A stretch of DNA of 64,000 bases from Deferribacteraceae bacterium UBA6793 (lineage in GTDB: Bacteria > Chrysiogenota > Deferribacteres > Deferribacterales > Geovibrionaceae), in the NCBI GenBank assembly GCA_002452405.1, contig DKFP01000015.1:1-64000 (forward strand), written 5' to 3'. Made by a program: the position numbers and the translations under genes. Under the pieces are notes generated by a model, which saw nothing but the letters and a program-made list of their open reading frames with translations, made no database searches and was not told where the DNA came from. Positions 22,790 through 30,495 of the stretch are shown here, one piece after another. Each line of letters begins with the position of its first letter. The first letter of the stretch is position 1.

Positions 22790-22873
22790 GGGACTATGGG
22801 AGAATTCATGACTTTTTTATATCCTGCCATCACCTATAGGCGACAAAAGGATTTTCAGCGCAAAGCACTGACA

Positions 22874-23797
22874 TTATTTAATATTATATTTGCGTCTGAT
22901 ACGTGACATTTCCTTTGCCATATACTTTGCGTTCTCTTCAACAGCAGTATCGTTGTCGTCTCTTTTTGCCTGCTGTATGAAATATTCCTTAGAAGTTCCA
23001 AAACCCATAGAAGTATAAATCTTATGGTCTATAGCCATATCAAGGTATTCCATTTCACGGCGTTCTCTTGACATCCGCTTGTTATAACTACTGCCTTGAT
23101 ATTTCGAAACAGTCAGATATTTTTTTGAATCTTTATGCTTTTCTATTCCTTCAAGCATCGGTTCTGGAAGCATATTAACAAGTAGCGACCAGAATGAATC
23201 ATTAGGGATATGCTGAGTACGATACATCTGTTTGTTTTTTCTTGAATAGATAAGAAATTCATCACTGCTTTCATGATTTTTCATTCTGGTTGTATCTTGA
23301 ACTGTTATTCCCCTGTGAAAATCAAGAAGATTTACCACATGGGCAAATCTTTCATCAGATATTGCATCCATACAAGCACCTTTCAAGATAACCCTTTCCT
23401 CTTTTGAAAGCTCACAGGATATAAAAGGTAGCGAAATAAGAGCAGTAATAAGGACTATACCGCTAAAAGTAATCTCTTCTCTAAAATTGTAGTCATGTTC
23501 TTTAAGTTCTTTGACCCTTGCTTTAAGGAAACTAATAATATTGGATATGGCAAAATCAAGATTATCCGCGTATATCTGCTGGTATGCTTCGCCTGCCAAT
23601 TCTTTAATTTTCTTTTTACCGTATTTACGCTCAAGCTTTTTAATATCCGGATGATTCTTTTCTTTCTCAAATAAGTCAGCTAGTCGCCTGATTTCACCTG
23701 AATATGTCTCCATATCAGTAAAAACAAGCTTCTGCATACTATCAATTAATTCTTTCTTTTCAACGCTTGAAAGTAAAAAATCATCCACTCTATTCAC
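22874..23797 (-). CDS. Unknown element protein
   Basis: 307 residues, largely helical and highly charged: LIDSMQKLVFTDMETYSGEIRRL, KKLERKYGKKKIKELAGEAY, one hydrophobic stretch (GIVLITALISLPFISC) that may be a buried or membrane helix, and a basic C-terminus ending RIRRKYNIK. No family recognised. It lies between rep and the divergent control region, and may be an accessory replication or regulatory factor. Confidence 0.5.
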   Translation of the reverse strand: MNRVDDFLLSSVEKKELIDSMQKLVFTDMETYSGEIRRLADLFEKEKNHPDIKKLERKYGKKKIKELAGEAYQQIYADNLDFAISNIISFLKARVKELKEHDYNFREEITFSGIVLITALISLPFISCELSKEERVILKGACMDAISDERFAHVVNLLDFHRGITVQDTTRMKNHESSDEFLIYSRKNKQMYRTQHIPNDSFWSLLVNMLPEPMLEGIEKHKDSKKYLTVSKYQGSSYNKRMSRERREMEYLDMAIDHKIYTSMGFGTSKEYFIQQAKRDDNDTAVEENAKYMAKEMSRIRRKYNIK

Positions 23798-23814
23798 CTA
23801 ATAAACCAAGAGGC

Positions 23815-23853
23815 TAAACAATACGTTATCGTATTTTAAGCCAATATTGTTTA
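23815..23853. promoter_or_regulatory. Nested palindromes in the divergent control region (operator or origin)
   Basis: Outer perfect 9-bp repeat TAAACAATA (23815-23823) and TATTGTTTA (23845-23853); inner AATACG-TTAT-CGTATT (23820-23835). Located in the 199-bp AT-rich gap between 22874-23797 (-) and 23997-24884 (+). Arms overlap, so two alternative folds or two operator sites are possible. The rest of the gap shows no gene. Confidence 0.5.
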
Positions 23854-23996
23854 ACTTGCATGGTAATCTTCATTAGTAAAGGCAATTATTATGAACAGAT
23901 AGAAAACATGTTCATAATCAAAAATACGAGTTTTTCATATAAATTTAATGTTATTATTAGTGGTACTTTAAATTTCTTTCTGGAGTAATACCATAA

Positions 23997-24884
23997 ATGC
24001 AACAATACCAAATCACTTCATTTATTTCTGAACTTAAAGATTTAGAATCATTCATTGATAAATTCTCCAGAGATTATACAAAAAATCCGAATAGACTAAA
24101 TGAGCCATTTTATGTTGATAATATAGAAAAAATAGAGGAAACAATCTTATCATTAGAATCAAATATTAATTCGCTCAAAAGATTCGCTAAAATATACGAT
24201 ATGGAGTTATACAATAGTCTTATCGATTATCTGGCAATCAACAAACCAACTGGACACTTATTGGAATATTCAATTTTCGCAAAACAAGCAATTATTTCCA
24301 GCCAAAATTTCAAATTAACTCGAAATAAATTTAATTTTCTTTTATATTCAGTGATAACTGGACTAATAAAATCCATGCCCAATGATTTTAAACCGATTCA
24401 ATATATTATTGATGACTACAAATTACAGCCTTTAGAATTATTAAAAACAATAAAACATCTTCAGATTTTCTCTAAACAAATCGATGATATATATTACGAT
24501 AGATACTTCACTAATAATGAATTTTTTGAACCTGAAAATGTTAACCACAATACAATAATAGAATTAATTGAAAAAGCCATTAGAGAGATTAACGATACAG
24601 CAAACATAGATTACATAACAAAAGAAAGACTATGTGTATATTTAACAGAAGTCAAAACAGATATAGTAAATGGAACTCCTATCTGGAAAAAAGTTATAGG
24701 TGCATGTGTAATAGTAGCAACTATTTTAAGCGGAATTGCCGCCGCACCTGACGCAATAAATACTCTTAATGACGCAGTAAAACACATTACAGGTTATGCA
24801 AAATCTAACATTATTAATAAAGTACTGCCTGAATATAAGCTTGAAGAAACAGTAAAGTTACCATTTGAAACAGATAAAATCTAA
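23997..24884 (+). CDS. Unknown protein with C-terminal membrane segment
   Basis: 295 residues, helical and very AT-rich. Residues 1-225 soluble (FISELKDLESFIDKFSRDY...); then GTPIWKKVIGACVIVATILSGIAAAPDAINTLNDAV, a single hydrophobic helix preceded by the polar GxPxWKK motif seen in many uncharacterised membrane-tipped accessory proteins; C-terminal tail ~35 residues. It is the only rightward gene of the element and has its own start region (GGAGTAATACC). Function unknown; a membrane-acting defence or superinfection factor is possible. Confidence 0.5.
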   Translation: MQQYQITSFISELKDLESFIDKFSRDYTKNPNRLNEPFYVDNIEKIEETILSLESNINSLKRFAKIYDMELYNSLIDYLAINKPTGHLLEYSIFAKQAIISSQNFKLTRNKFNFLLYSVITGLIKSMPNDFKPIQYIIDDYKLQPLELLKTIKHLQIFSKQIDDIYYDRYFTNNEFFEPENVNHNTIIELIEKAIREINDTANIDYITKERLCVYLTEVKTDIVNGTPIWKKVIGACVIVATILSGIAAAPDAINTLNDAVKHITGYAKSNIINKVLPEYKLEETVKLPFETDKI

Positions 24885-24899
24885 GTTCAAATAAAAGAG

Positions 24900-25205
24900 T
24901 CACGCACTCTTGCGCACTGCCGTAAACGAATAACCAAGCTCAGAAAGAATCGACTGAATAGTTTTCAGTTTCGGATTGCCGTTACCAGAAAGAGTTTTGT
25001 ATAAAGATTCTCTGGAAAGTCCCGTATTCTTGGCAAGAGCAGTGAAGCCAATCCCAGCCTGAACAACCTGCCTGATAGCAAGAAGAAGCTGAATTTCGTC
25101 TCCCGTCTCTGTATATTCCTCTATGGCTAGTTCCAGATACATCTTCTGGTCTTCTGCCGTTTTAAGTTCATCCTGTATTATCTCATCAAGAGTTCTGCCT
25201 TTCAT
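24900..25205 (-). CDS. HigA-type antitoxin (HI1420-like addiction module antidote)
   Basis: 101 residues from ATG 25205 (GGAGGATGCACA upstream). N-terminal linker then HTH (VVQAGIGFTALAKNTGLSRESLYKTLSGNGNPKLKTIQSIL). It matches the putative addiction module antidote family that partners a Gp49-type toxin encoded immediately upstream; the overlap with the toxin is 20 bp. The HTH should both neutralise the toxin and repress the operon. Confidence 0.8.
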   Translation of the reverse strand: MKGRTLDEIIQDELKTAEDQKMYLELAIEEYTETGDEIQLLLAIRQVVQAGIGFTALAKNTGLSRESLYKTLSGNGNPKLKTIQSILSELGYSFTAVRKSA

Positions 25206-25512
25206 TGTGCATCCTCCAATAATTCTTAGCTTGTTCAATATCTCTGTCCTGCGAACCTTTATTGCCTCCGCAAAGCAGTATTACAATTTTATCGTCTTCA
25301 AAAGCGTAATATACACGATAACCACCACCGTATCTGAAACGAAGTTCGTACACATTATCGCCGACAGATTTGTAATCGCCAAAATTGCCGTGTGCCAGTC
25401 TGTCAACCCTCTGCAAAACTCTCATTCTGTCCATCTTATCAACAGACTTGAGCCATTCAGCAAAAGGCGACTTTCCGTTGTCTAGCACAAATTCATTAAT
25501 TTCATACATCAT
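25186..25512 (-). CDS. HigB/Gp49-type toxin (HI1419-like, RelE superfamily)
   Basis: 108 residues. The family text is clear: KSPFAEWLKSVDKMDRMRVLQRVDRLAHGNFGDYK, VYELRFRYGGGYRVYYAFEDDKIVILLCGGNKGSQDRDI. RelE-fold toxins cleave mRNA on the ribosome. Toxin-before-antitoxin order is typical of HigBA. The pair lies next to the integrase, a usual place for stabilising a mobile element. Confidence 0.85.
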   Translation of the reverse strand: MMYEINEFVLDNGKSPFAEWLKSVDKMDRMRVLQRVDRLAHGNFGDYKSVGDNVYELRFRYGGGYRVYYAFEDDKIVILLCGGNKGSQDRDIEQAKNYWRMHNERQNS

Positions 25513-25520
25513 AATGTATC

Positions 25521-26621
25521 CTATAGACTACGATTGTCAATATTTTTCGATTCGTCCAGATAAGCCGAAAGCCTGTCTATTGTCCTGTGCGCCTCTTTTA
25601 AGCCAACGTGTGTATACCGCTGAACCATTTTAGCAGTCTTATGACCTGAAATCTGCTGAATCTCTGGAACAGACGCACCAGAAGCCGCAAGACGGGTTAT
25701 CATAGTGTGGCGCATCTCATGTATGCAGATATAAGGCATATCCGTACTCTTCACGGCGGTTCGGAAAGCTCTTTTGATATAGTCAATCTTCTTGCCCGTA
25801 TCTGGGTTAGTGAGAACATATTCAAAATCGCCCGTAATCTTGTACAGCTCTTTCATAGCCTGATAGAGCTTTCCCATCATGGGAATCTCTCTTATCTCGT
25901 TTGATTTGGTTTTATACAGTTTGATGCTTTTCATCTTAAAGCTGACATTAGACCATTTCACATCCATTATCTCACTGTAACGCATACCAGTGTATAAGCC
26001 GATGATAATGAAATAGTAAAGAAGAGGGCTTTTTGATGTCAGGCTAGTTTGCAGGAGCTTATCTTCATCCTCAAGACTGATTACTTTTCTTTCGGCATGT
26101 TCTTCTTTAAACATTTTAAGTCTTCTGGCTGGGTTTCTGTCTATCAGTTCAAGAGATTCCGCATAGTTAAAGGCGAATTTTACAACCTGAATGTATCTGT
26201 TGATTGTAGCTTTGTTTCTTTTGCCGTTGTTTAACGAATCTCTGAAAGCTTCAATATCTGAACGGGTGATTTTATTCATGGACTTGTGAAAGGTTTTAAA
26301 GTTTCTAGCAGTGTCAAAACGTGAGCGTGTGAAGCCAGACAAATTATTAAGGCAGTAATTTAAATACTGGTTATCGAAGAACTGAACCCAATGAATTGAT
26401 TTTGAAAGCTCAAAATATTTACCCTCTTTTATATCAGTCATTCGCTTAGCAAGAACTTCCTTGGCAAACCCGATACTATCACCGATTTTTTCAATCTTAC
26501 GTTTACCGTCAACTGAATACTGGATGTAATAGTTTTTGCCCAATCTAAGCTTGCAAGATTTACAGAGTTTCGACTTAACACTGTTTAATGTTGCACATGA
26601 GCAACGGTTAAAGATTGCCAT
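25521..26621 (-). CDS. Tyrosine recombinase integrase with N-terminal zinc-knuckle-like motif
   Basis: 366 residues from ATG 26621 (GAGGTTAGT upstream). N-terminus CSC...CKSC (Cys 7, 9, 20, 23) suggests a zinc knuckle before the arm-binding part; core-binding domain around ITRSDIEAFRDSLNNGKRNKATINRYI. Catalytic domain: R in GLYTGMRYSEIMDV, K in YKTKSNEIREIP, H-x2-R in HEMRHTMI, H in SGHKTAKM and Tyr in VQRYTHV. Complete. Its promoter side holds the phased repeats and the tRNA-Phe fragment. Confidence 0.92.
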   Translation of the reverse strand: MAIFNRCSCATLNSVKSKLCKSCKLRLGKNYYIQYSVDGKRKIEKIGDSIGFAKEVLAKRMTDIKEGKYFELSKSIHWVQFFDNQYLNYCLNNLSGFTRSRFDTARNFKTFHKSMNKITRSDIEAFRDSLNNGKRNKATINRYIQVVKFAFNYAESLELIDRNPARRLKMFKEEHAERKVISLEDEDKLLQTSLTSKSPLLYYFIIIGLYTGMRYSEIMDVKWSNVSFKMKSIKLYKTKSNEIREIPMMGKLYQAMKELYKITGDFEYVLTNPDTGKKIDYIKRAFRTAVKSTDMPYICIHEMRHTMITRLAASGASVPEIQQISGHKTAKMVQRYTHVGLKEAHRTIDRLSAYLDESKNIDNRSL

Positions 26622-26634
26622 ACTAACCTCGCTA

Positions 26635-26664
26635 ATGATGCAGAAATGATGTAATTTGATGTAA
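26635..26664. other. Phased repeats, probable integrase arm-type sites
   Basis: ATGATGCAG (26635), ATGATGTAA (26646) and TTGATGTAA (26656) repeat every 10-11 bp, one DNA turn. The same motif is found at the opposite element ends (20579, 27054, 27065). The position between the integrase start and the attachment core fits arm sites of tyrosine integrases. Confidence 0.5.
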
Positions 26665-26774
26665 ATAACCCCATAAATCAACAATAGCTCACGATAGATA
26701 TTATTGCAATATTTATTTTATTCATAATAAGTTATCAAAACTCTCATTACTTCCCATAAACTCAATTTTCCATT

Positions 26775-26816
26775 CTGAAAATCCACGTGTCGATGGTTCG
26801 ATTCCGTCCCTGGGCA
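26775..26816 (+). tRNA. tRNA-Phe(GAA) 3' fragment (attachment site)
   Basis: The 42 bp from the anticodon loop (CTGAAAA, anticodon GAA) through 3' anticodon stem, GTGTC variable loop, T-arm GATGG-TTCGATT-CCGTC and acceptor strand CCTGGGC plus A73 match a bacterial tRNA-Phe 3' half. The upstream bases (CAATTTTCCATT) do not continue the tRNA, so it is a fragment created by integration; the complete gene should be at the other end of the island, left of the window. Confidence 0.75.
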
Positions 26817-26823
26817 TTCAACA

Positions 26824-26853
26824 GAAAAGGCAGTCTTCGGACTGCCTTTTTTA
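26824..26853. terminator. Terminator behind the tRNA-Phe fragment
   Basis: AAAGGCAGTC-TTCG-GACTGCCTTTTTT, a strong hairpin with UUCG loop and T-run, 8 bp after the tRNA fragment. Either the native tRNA-Phe terminator or part of the element left end. Confidence 0.8.
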
Positions 26854-26878
26854 TTTGTATTCTTACTGGCGGAGTTGA

Positions 26879-26984
26879 AACCTGCGAACGCCGACCTTTC
26901 CATCTTTGTCATTGCGAATCTGCGCAAGCGGGTGCGGCAATTTCATTTCTTGCGGGCGAACAAAAAGGATTCCGTCCATGGGCA
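26879..26984 (+). repeat. REP-like repeat, copy B, ending in a core-like GATTCC motif
   Basis: Starts ACCTGCGAACGCCGACC and ends GATTCCGTCCATGGGCA (26968-26984). Related to copy A at 20393-20495. Its last 17 bp match the tRNA-Phe 3' end at 16 of 17 positions. It is followed by a matching terminator and arm-like repeats, so the whole 200-bp block is a second left end of the same element family. Confidence 0.6.
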
Positions 26985-27010
26985 ACTTAAATTTGAATAT
27001 CTGAAATACA

Positions 27011-27073
27011 AAAAAAACCTCTGTTTTCGCAGAGGCTTTTGTCGTTTTATGTTATGATGTAAAAATGATGTAA
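27011..27073. terminator. Terminator and paired ATGATGTAA repeats at left end B
   Basis: AAAACCTCTG-TTTTCG-CAGAGGCTTTT (27011-27040), then ATGATGTAA at 27054 and 27065, spaced 11 bp. Same order (terminator, arm repeat, cargo stop) as at 20526-20598. Confidence 0.65.
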
Positions 27074-27074
27074 A

Positions 27075-28853
27075 CTAAATAAAAATTTGATCCATCTTCT
27101 CAAAAATTTTATTTTTATTATACTCATCCACAAGCAACGTTGATTTCACTCGATTTAAAATAATAGAGTGATACGTCTTATCTTTTTTAAGAAAATTTGT
27201 AACTGAACCTTCAGAATCTTGAAGCGAATTAAATAAAGTGTATATCAAATTAACTAAGTCATTAAATATTGAGTTTATAATTACCACATAATTATCTGGT
27301 AGATTACAGAATAGAGGACCTCTAATATTATCTAACATGACATCTGAAGCCCATGCTCCAGATTCAGCATCCAGAGCGAGATCAAGTAACTTTCTTTTAT
27401 ACTTAACGAGAAAACATATTGTAGCTAAGATGCAGTATTTTCCATTCTTTGCCACAACAGATAAATTATTATCTAAGTTGTTATTTGAAACAAAACTGTC
27501 GTAATAATCTCCCAATCTAAGCAAGTCAACTATTGTTTCTTTATCATGTGGCAATTTAAATATATTATTATATATTGTTTTATCTGCAAATATTTTACTT
27601 TTCGCACTTCTAGCAGTGCCTGGTTGTTGTAAGAGGCATGCCAATATATATTGTCCTAATTGATCATTTTTTATTTTCTGCCAAGCTTCACAATTTTTCT
27701 TTTTACCTAAGTTTTCACCTCTCTTAATTTCGAGATAAATCTCTGGTGTTCCCTGTGCAAGAATACTTTGTAATCGGCGTTGTTCTTCACTATTTGACTT
27801 CAGATCTCGATCTGATATAGGTTTTTGAGAATTAGACGATTCTGCAATTTCGGAAATAAAAGTATTAAAATAATCATCTCCACCTTTATCAGGTTTTATT
27901 ATTTTACAAGGTATAGGAAAATCTAAACTATCATTAGCCCCCTTGTATGTCCCAATAAGAGATGTTGTTTGGCAACCGTTAACAATAGAGAAATCTTGAA
28001 GTTTTATATTATCGCCATCTGTATTAAAATTTTTACAACCAATAATTATTCCGTTATTCAAAAACCAAAACTTTTGTCTTTTTCCCTTAAGTGATTTTTG
28101 TATTTCTGAATCTATTTTTTTATTACGTATAAAATATCTAAAATTTTGTTCAAATAAGCCGTTGTCTTTATAAAGATCATAGAGTTTTCTGAGAGATAAA
28201 GCAGATATATTAACTAAAATACCGTTGTCGCCACACTTTATAATGCCATCCTCTTTATATATATTAATTTTACCTTCTGGTACAAATCTAAATCCATTTT
28301 CAAATGTCAGGATAGCTTGTTCTACATCATGCAAATAGTAAATTAACACCTCGTAATTATCCAGTAAGTCTATCTTACTCAAATGCTCCATTATCATCTC
28401 TTTGTATGATTCATCCTTATCTAACCCCAAGAATAAAACTAACTTTATATTAAAGTTTATATCATCATAAGAATAATCATATTTCTCTCTATAAATCCTT
28501 CGCAACCTGTCATTATAAGAAGAAACTCTCTCATCTTTGAAATCAATAACAGTTTGTGCCATTTTAGTGAATATATCTTTAATCTGATCTTTTGATGAAA
28601 TTGACGACACATTTTTTGACTGGATCAAAACTAAATTTTTGCTCATATCTGTTTCTTCCACGGCAATCAAATCAACGCCACCATCATTAGCACCATCAAC
28701 ATATGAGTATTCAAAATCACTCTTATCAAAATGCCCTTCATTATAAAAATACCTATAAGCAATTATACCAAACATCAAATCATCGTTTAATGAATTTAAT
28801 TGCGGGACAACTTCTTTTGTTTTTTTGATTGCATTCTTAACAACTTCACTCAT
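27075..28853 (-). CDS. Cargo B: AIPR abortive phage infection protein with nuclease-like N-terminus
   Basis: 592 residues from ATG 28853 (AAGGTGAG upstream). N-terminal ~130 residues carry a PD-(D/E)xK-like pattern: GANDGGVDLIAVEE followed by LVLIQSKNV. The central AIPR domain shows KFWFLNNGIIIGCKNF, FSIVNGCQTTSLIG and SSNSQKPISDRDLKSNSEEQRRLQ. AIPR proteins were found in abortive phage infection and in restriction-like loci. AT-rich. It fills the same slot, between an element end and a rep 3' end, as cargo A. Nuclease activity is inferred from the motif. Confidence 0.85.
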   Translation of the reverse strand: MSEVVKNAIKKTKEVVPQLNSLNDDLMFGIIAYRYFYNEGHFDKSDFEYSYVDGANDGGVDLIAVEETDMSKNLVLIQSKNVSSISSKDQIKDIFTKMAQTVIDFKDERVSSYNDRLRRIYREKYDYSYDDINFNIKLVLFLGLDKDESYKEMIMEHLSKIDLLDNYEVLIYYLHDVEQAILTFENGFRFVPEGKINIYKEDGIIKCGDNGILVNISALSLRKLYDLYKDNGLFEQNFRYFIRNKKIDSEIQKSLKGKRQKFWFLNNGIIIGCKNFNTDGDNIKLQDFSIVNGCQTTSLIGTYKGANDSLDFPIPCKIIKPDKGGDDYFNTFISEIAESSNSQKPISDRDLKSNSEEQRRLQSILAQGTPEIYLEIKRGENLGKKKNCEAWQKIKNDQLGQYILACLLQQPGTARSAKSKIFADKTIYNNIFKLPHDKETIVDLLRLGDYYDSFVSNNNLDNNLSVVAKNGKYCILATICFLVKYKRKLLDLALDAESGAWASDVMLDNIRGPLFCNLPDNYVVIINSIFNDLVNLIYTLFNSLQDSEGSVTNFLKKDKTYHSIILNRVKSTLLVDEYNKNKIFEKMDQIFI

Positions 28854-28905
28854 AAAACTCACCTTAATTTTATATAAAACAATTTTCTCGCATTAAAATT
28901 GCATT

Positions 28906-29096
28906 TTCTGCTTATTAATCACTATAATCAAGTTAAGAGAACCCCACAGCGCCGCCGTTGCGCTAAGGCGCACCGCCCACGCTGTGCCTATTTAACTCCA
29001 CCGTGACCGCACAATCGATACTGTCTGTATCTGCTTTTTTCGACATACTTATTTTCAAAATATACACCATAAACACACTTGGTGTCATCAGAACCA
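28906..29096. repeat. Rep 3' end plus downstream hairpin region, copy B
   Basis: Counterpart of 21755-21945. Here the downstream hairpin is perfect: CACAGCG pairs with CGCTGTG and the inner TGCGC-CTTA-GCGCA pairs fully, suggesting selection on RNA or single-stranded DNA structure. Homology stops near 29096, where host DNA of the HD-GYP gene begins. Confidence 0.7.
28988..29096 (-). pseudogene. Rep gene remnant (last ~36 codons)
   Basis: Translates to GSDDTKCVYGVYFENKYVEK and SRYRQYRLCGHGGVK then TAG, aligning with the C-terminus of the Rep at 21837. The HUH and Tyr motifs and everything towards the integrase have been lost, so this element cannot replicate or excise alone. Confidence 0.75.
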
Positions 29097-29133
29097 TAAA
29101 AATTTTTTATAACAACCGCCGACCGGAAGCGAG

Positions 29134-30405
29134 TCACTCTGCAATTCCGCAATCCATATTATATGAAACCGATTCGTCATATGTGCGTTCCGCCCTCTTT
29201 TTGCAGTCGTCAACAATCTGCTGAATCTCAGGTTTATATCTGTCGATAACCTTTATCATCTGCGGGTCGATATTGTCTGCGGCATAGTTGTCTATAATAT
29301 CAAACGCAACATCGATGCTGAGTCTTGTGCGGTATGGTCTGTCCTCCATAAGTGCCGATATCATATCGGAAAATGCGATTATCTTTGTGCCTGCGTCAAT
29401 ATCCTCCCCGCTGATGGAAAACGGATATCCGTTTCCGCTGAGTCTTTCGTGGTGATACTGCGCCCATTTAACAACATCCCTGAACCATTCGGAAGAATTA
29501 AGCTCACTGAGTATCTGCCCCGAATAATAGCAGTGAAGTTTGACCATATTATATTCCTCATCGGTGAGCGGTCCGACCTTCTCGATATACTGCGTATCAA
29601 TGCCTATTTTACCGATATCGTGAAAATATCCGGCAATGGTCAGTTTAAGGCAGAAATCCTCGTCCATTCCGAGAATCCTGCCGATGAAACCCGCCAGCTT
29701 GCCCACTGTGTATGAATGTCCGGCGGTGAACCTGCTGCGGAAATCTATGATGTGTGAAATCGTCAACGCAAACTGCTCTATCTGAAGTCTGGTCAGCTCT
29801 ATTGAGCTTATGAAGCCTATCCTTGAAAACAACTGTTCCATAGTAAGGCTGTTTATCTCTATCCAGAAGATATCCGGTTTCGAAACCTCTTCAAAGGCGG
29901 CGCATACATCCGGATGAAAGACCGTGCCGTTCTTTTCGAGGATATTCGCCCTGACTTTTTCTTTCTGGTTCAAAATGAAATGGTCGGGTGAAAGGCAGAT
30001 GTCCACCCTGTCGGCGAGATGGATTATGTAGCTTTGAAATTTTATATCCTCGTCATATTTTTCCCTGTTTTCATATCTGATGTGGTGGTGACGGATTATC
30101 TTTGCGATATCGGCAAACATATCAAACCCTGACAGCATCTTATAACCCATGAGGCAGTGCGGGGATGGGTTTTCCACATCCTCTTTGATAAGCGAATCCC
30201 TCTCCTGAACAGAAAGAGCGCCAATGTCGTGCAAAGCCGCCGCAACGACAAGCTCCACCATATCGCCATAGTTCAGCCCAAGTTTTTTACCGATGTGATA
30301 AGCGATAACGGCGGTTCTTCTCTGGTGTGCTTTAAGAAGATAATTGAAACTGTCGATCGCTTTGATAAGGGGAAAAGCGAGTTCTTTAAGGGATATCTTT
30401 TCCAT
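29134..30405 (-). CDS. Double-HD protein with HD-GYP c-di-GMP phosphodiesterase domain
   Basis: 423 residues from ATG 30405 (GAGGATGCCC upstream). An N-terminal HD domain (HQRRTAVIAYHIGKKLG, AAALHDIGALS, IRHHHIRYE) is followed by a full HD-GYP domain (HSYTVGKLAGFIGRILGM, AGYFHDIGKIGI, HHERLSGNGYPF, AFSDMISALMEDRPYR). HD-GYP enzymes hydrolyse cyclic di-GMP. No sensor or membrane part is present, so it is cytoplasmic. First clear host gene to the right of the mobile block; its 3' end abuts the element remnant. Confidence 0.9.
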   Translation of the reverse strand: MEKISLKELAFPLIKAIDSFNYLLKAHQRRTAVIAYHIGKKLGLNYGDMVELVVAAALHDIGALSVQERDSLIKEDVENPSPHCLMGYKMLSGFDMFADIAKIIRHHHIRYENREKYDEDIKFQSYIIHLADRVDICLSPDHFILNQKEKVRANILEKNGTVFHPDVCAAFEEVSKPDIFWIEINSLTMEQLFSRIGFISSIELTRLQIEQFALTISHIIDFRSRFTAGHSYTVGKLAGFIGRILGMDEDFCLKLTIAGYFHDIGKIGIDTQYIEKVGPLTDEEYNMVKLHCYYSGQILSELNSSEWFRDVVKWAQYHHERLSGNGYPFSISGEDIDAGTKIIAFSDMISALMEDRPYRTRLSIDVAFDIIDNYAADNIDPQMIKVIDRYKPEIQQIVDDCKKRAERTYDESVSYNMDCGIAE

Positions 30406-30495
30406 GGGCATCCTCGGAATAACATAAAATGTGTTGTGTATTGTTTATATTATCATAGCCTAGGCAACATAACCAACAAATCGCATATTACCGGA

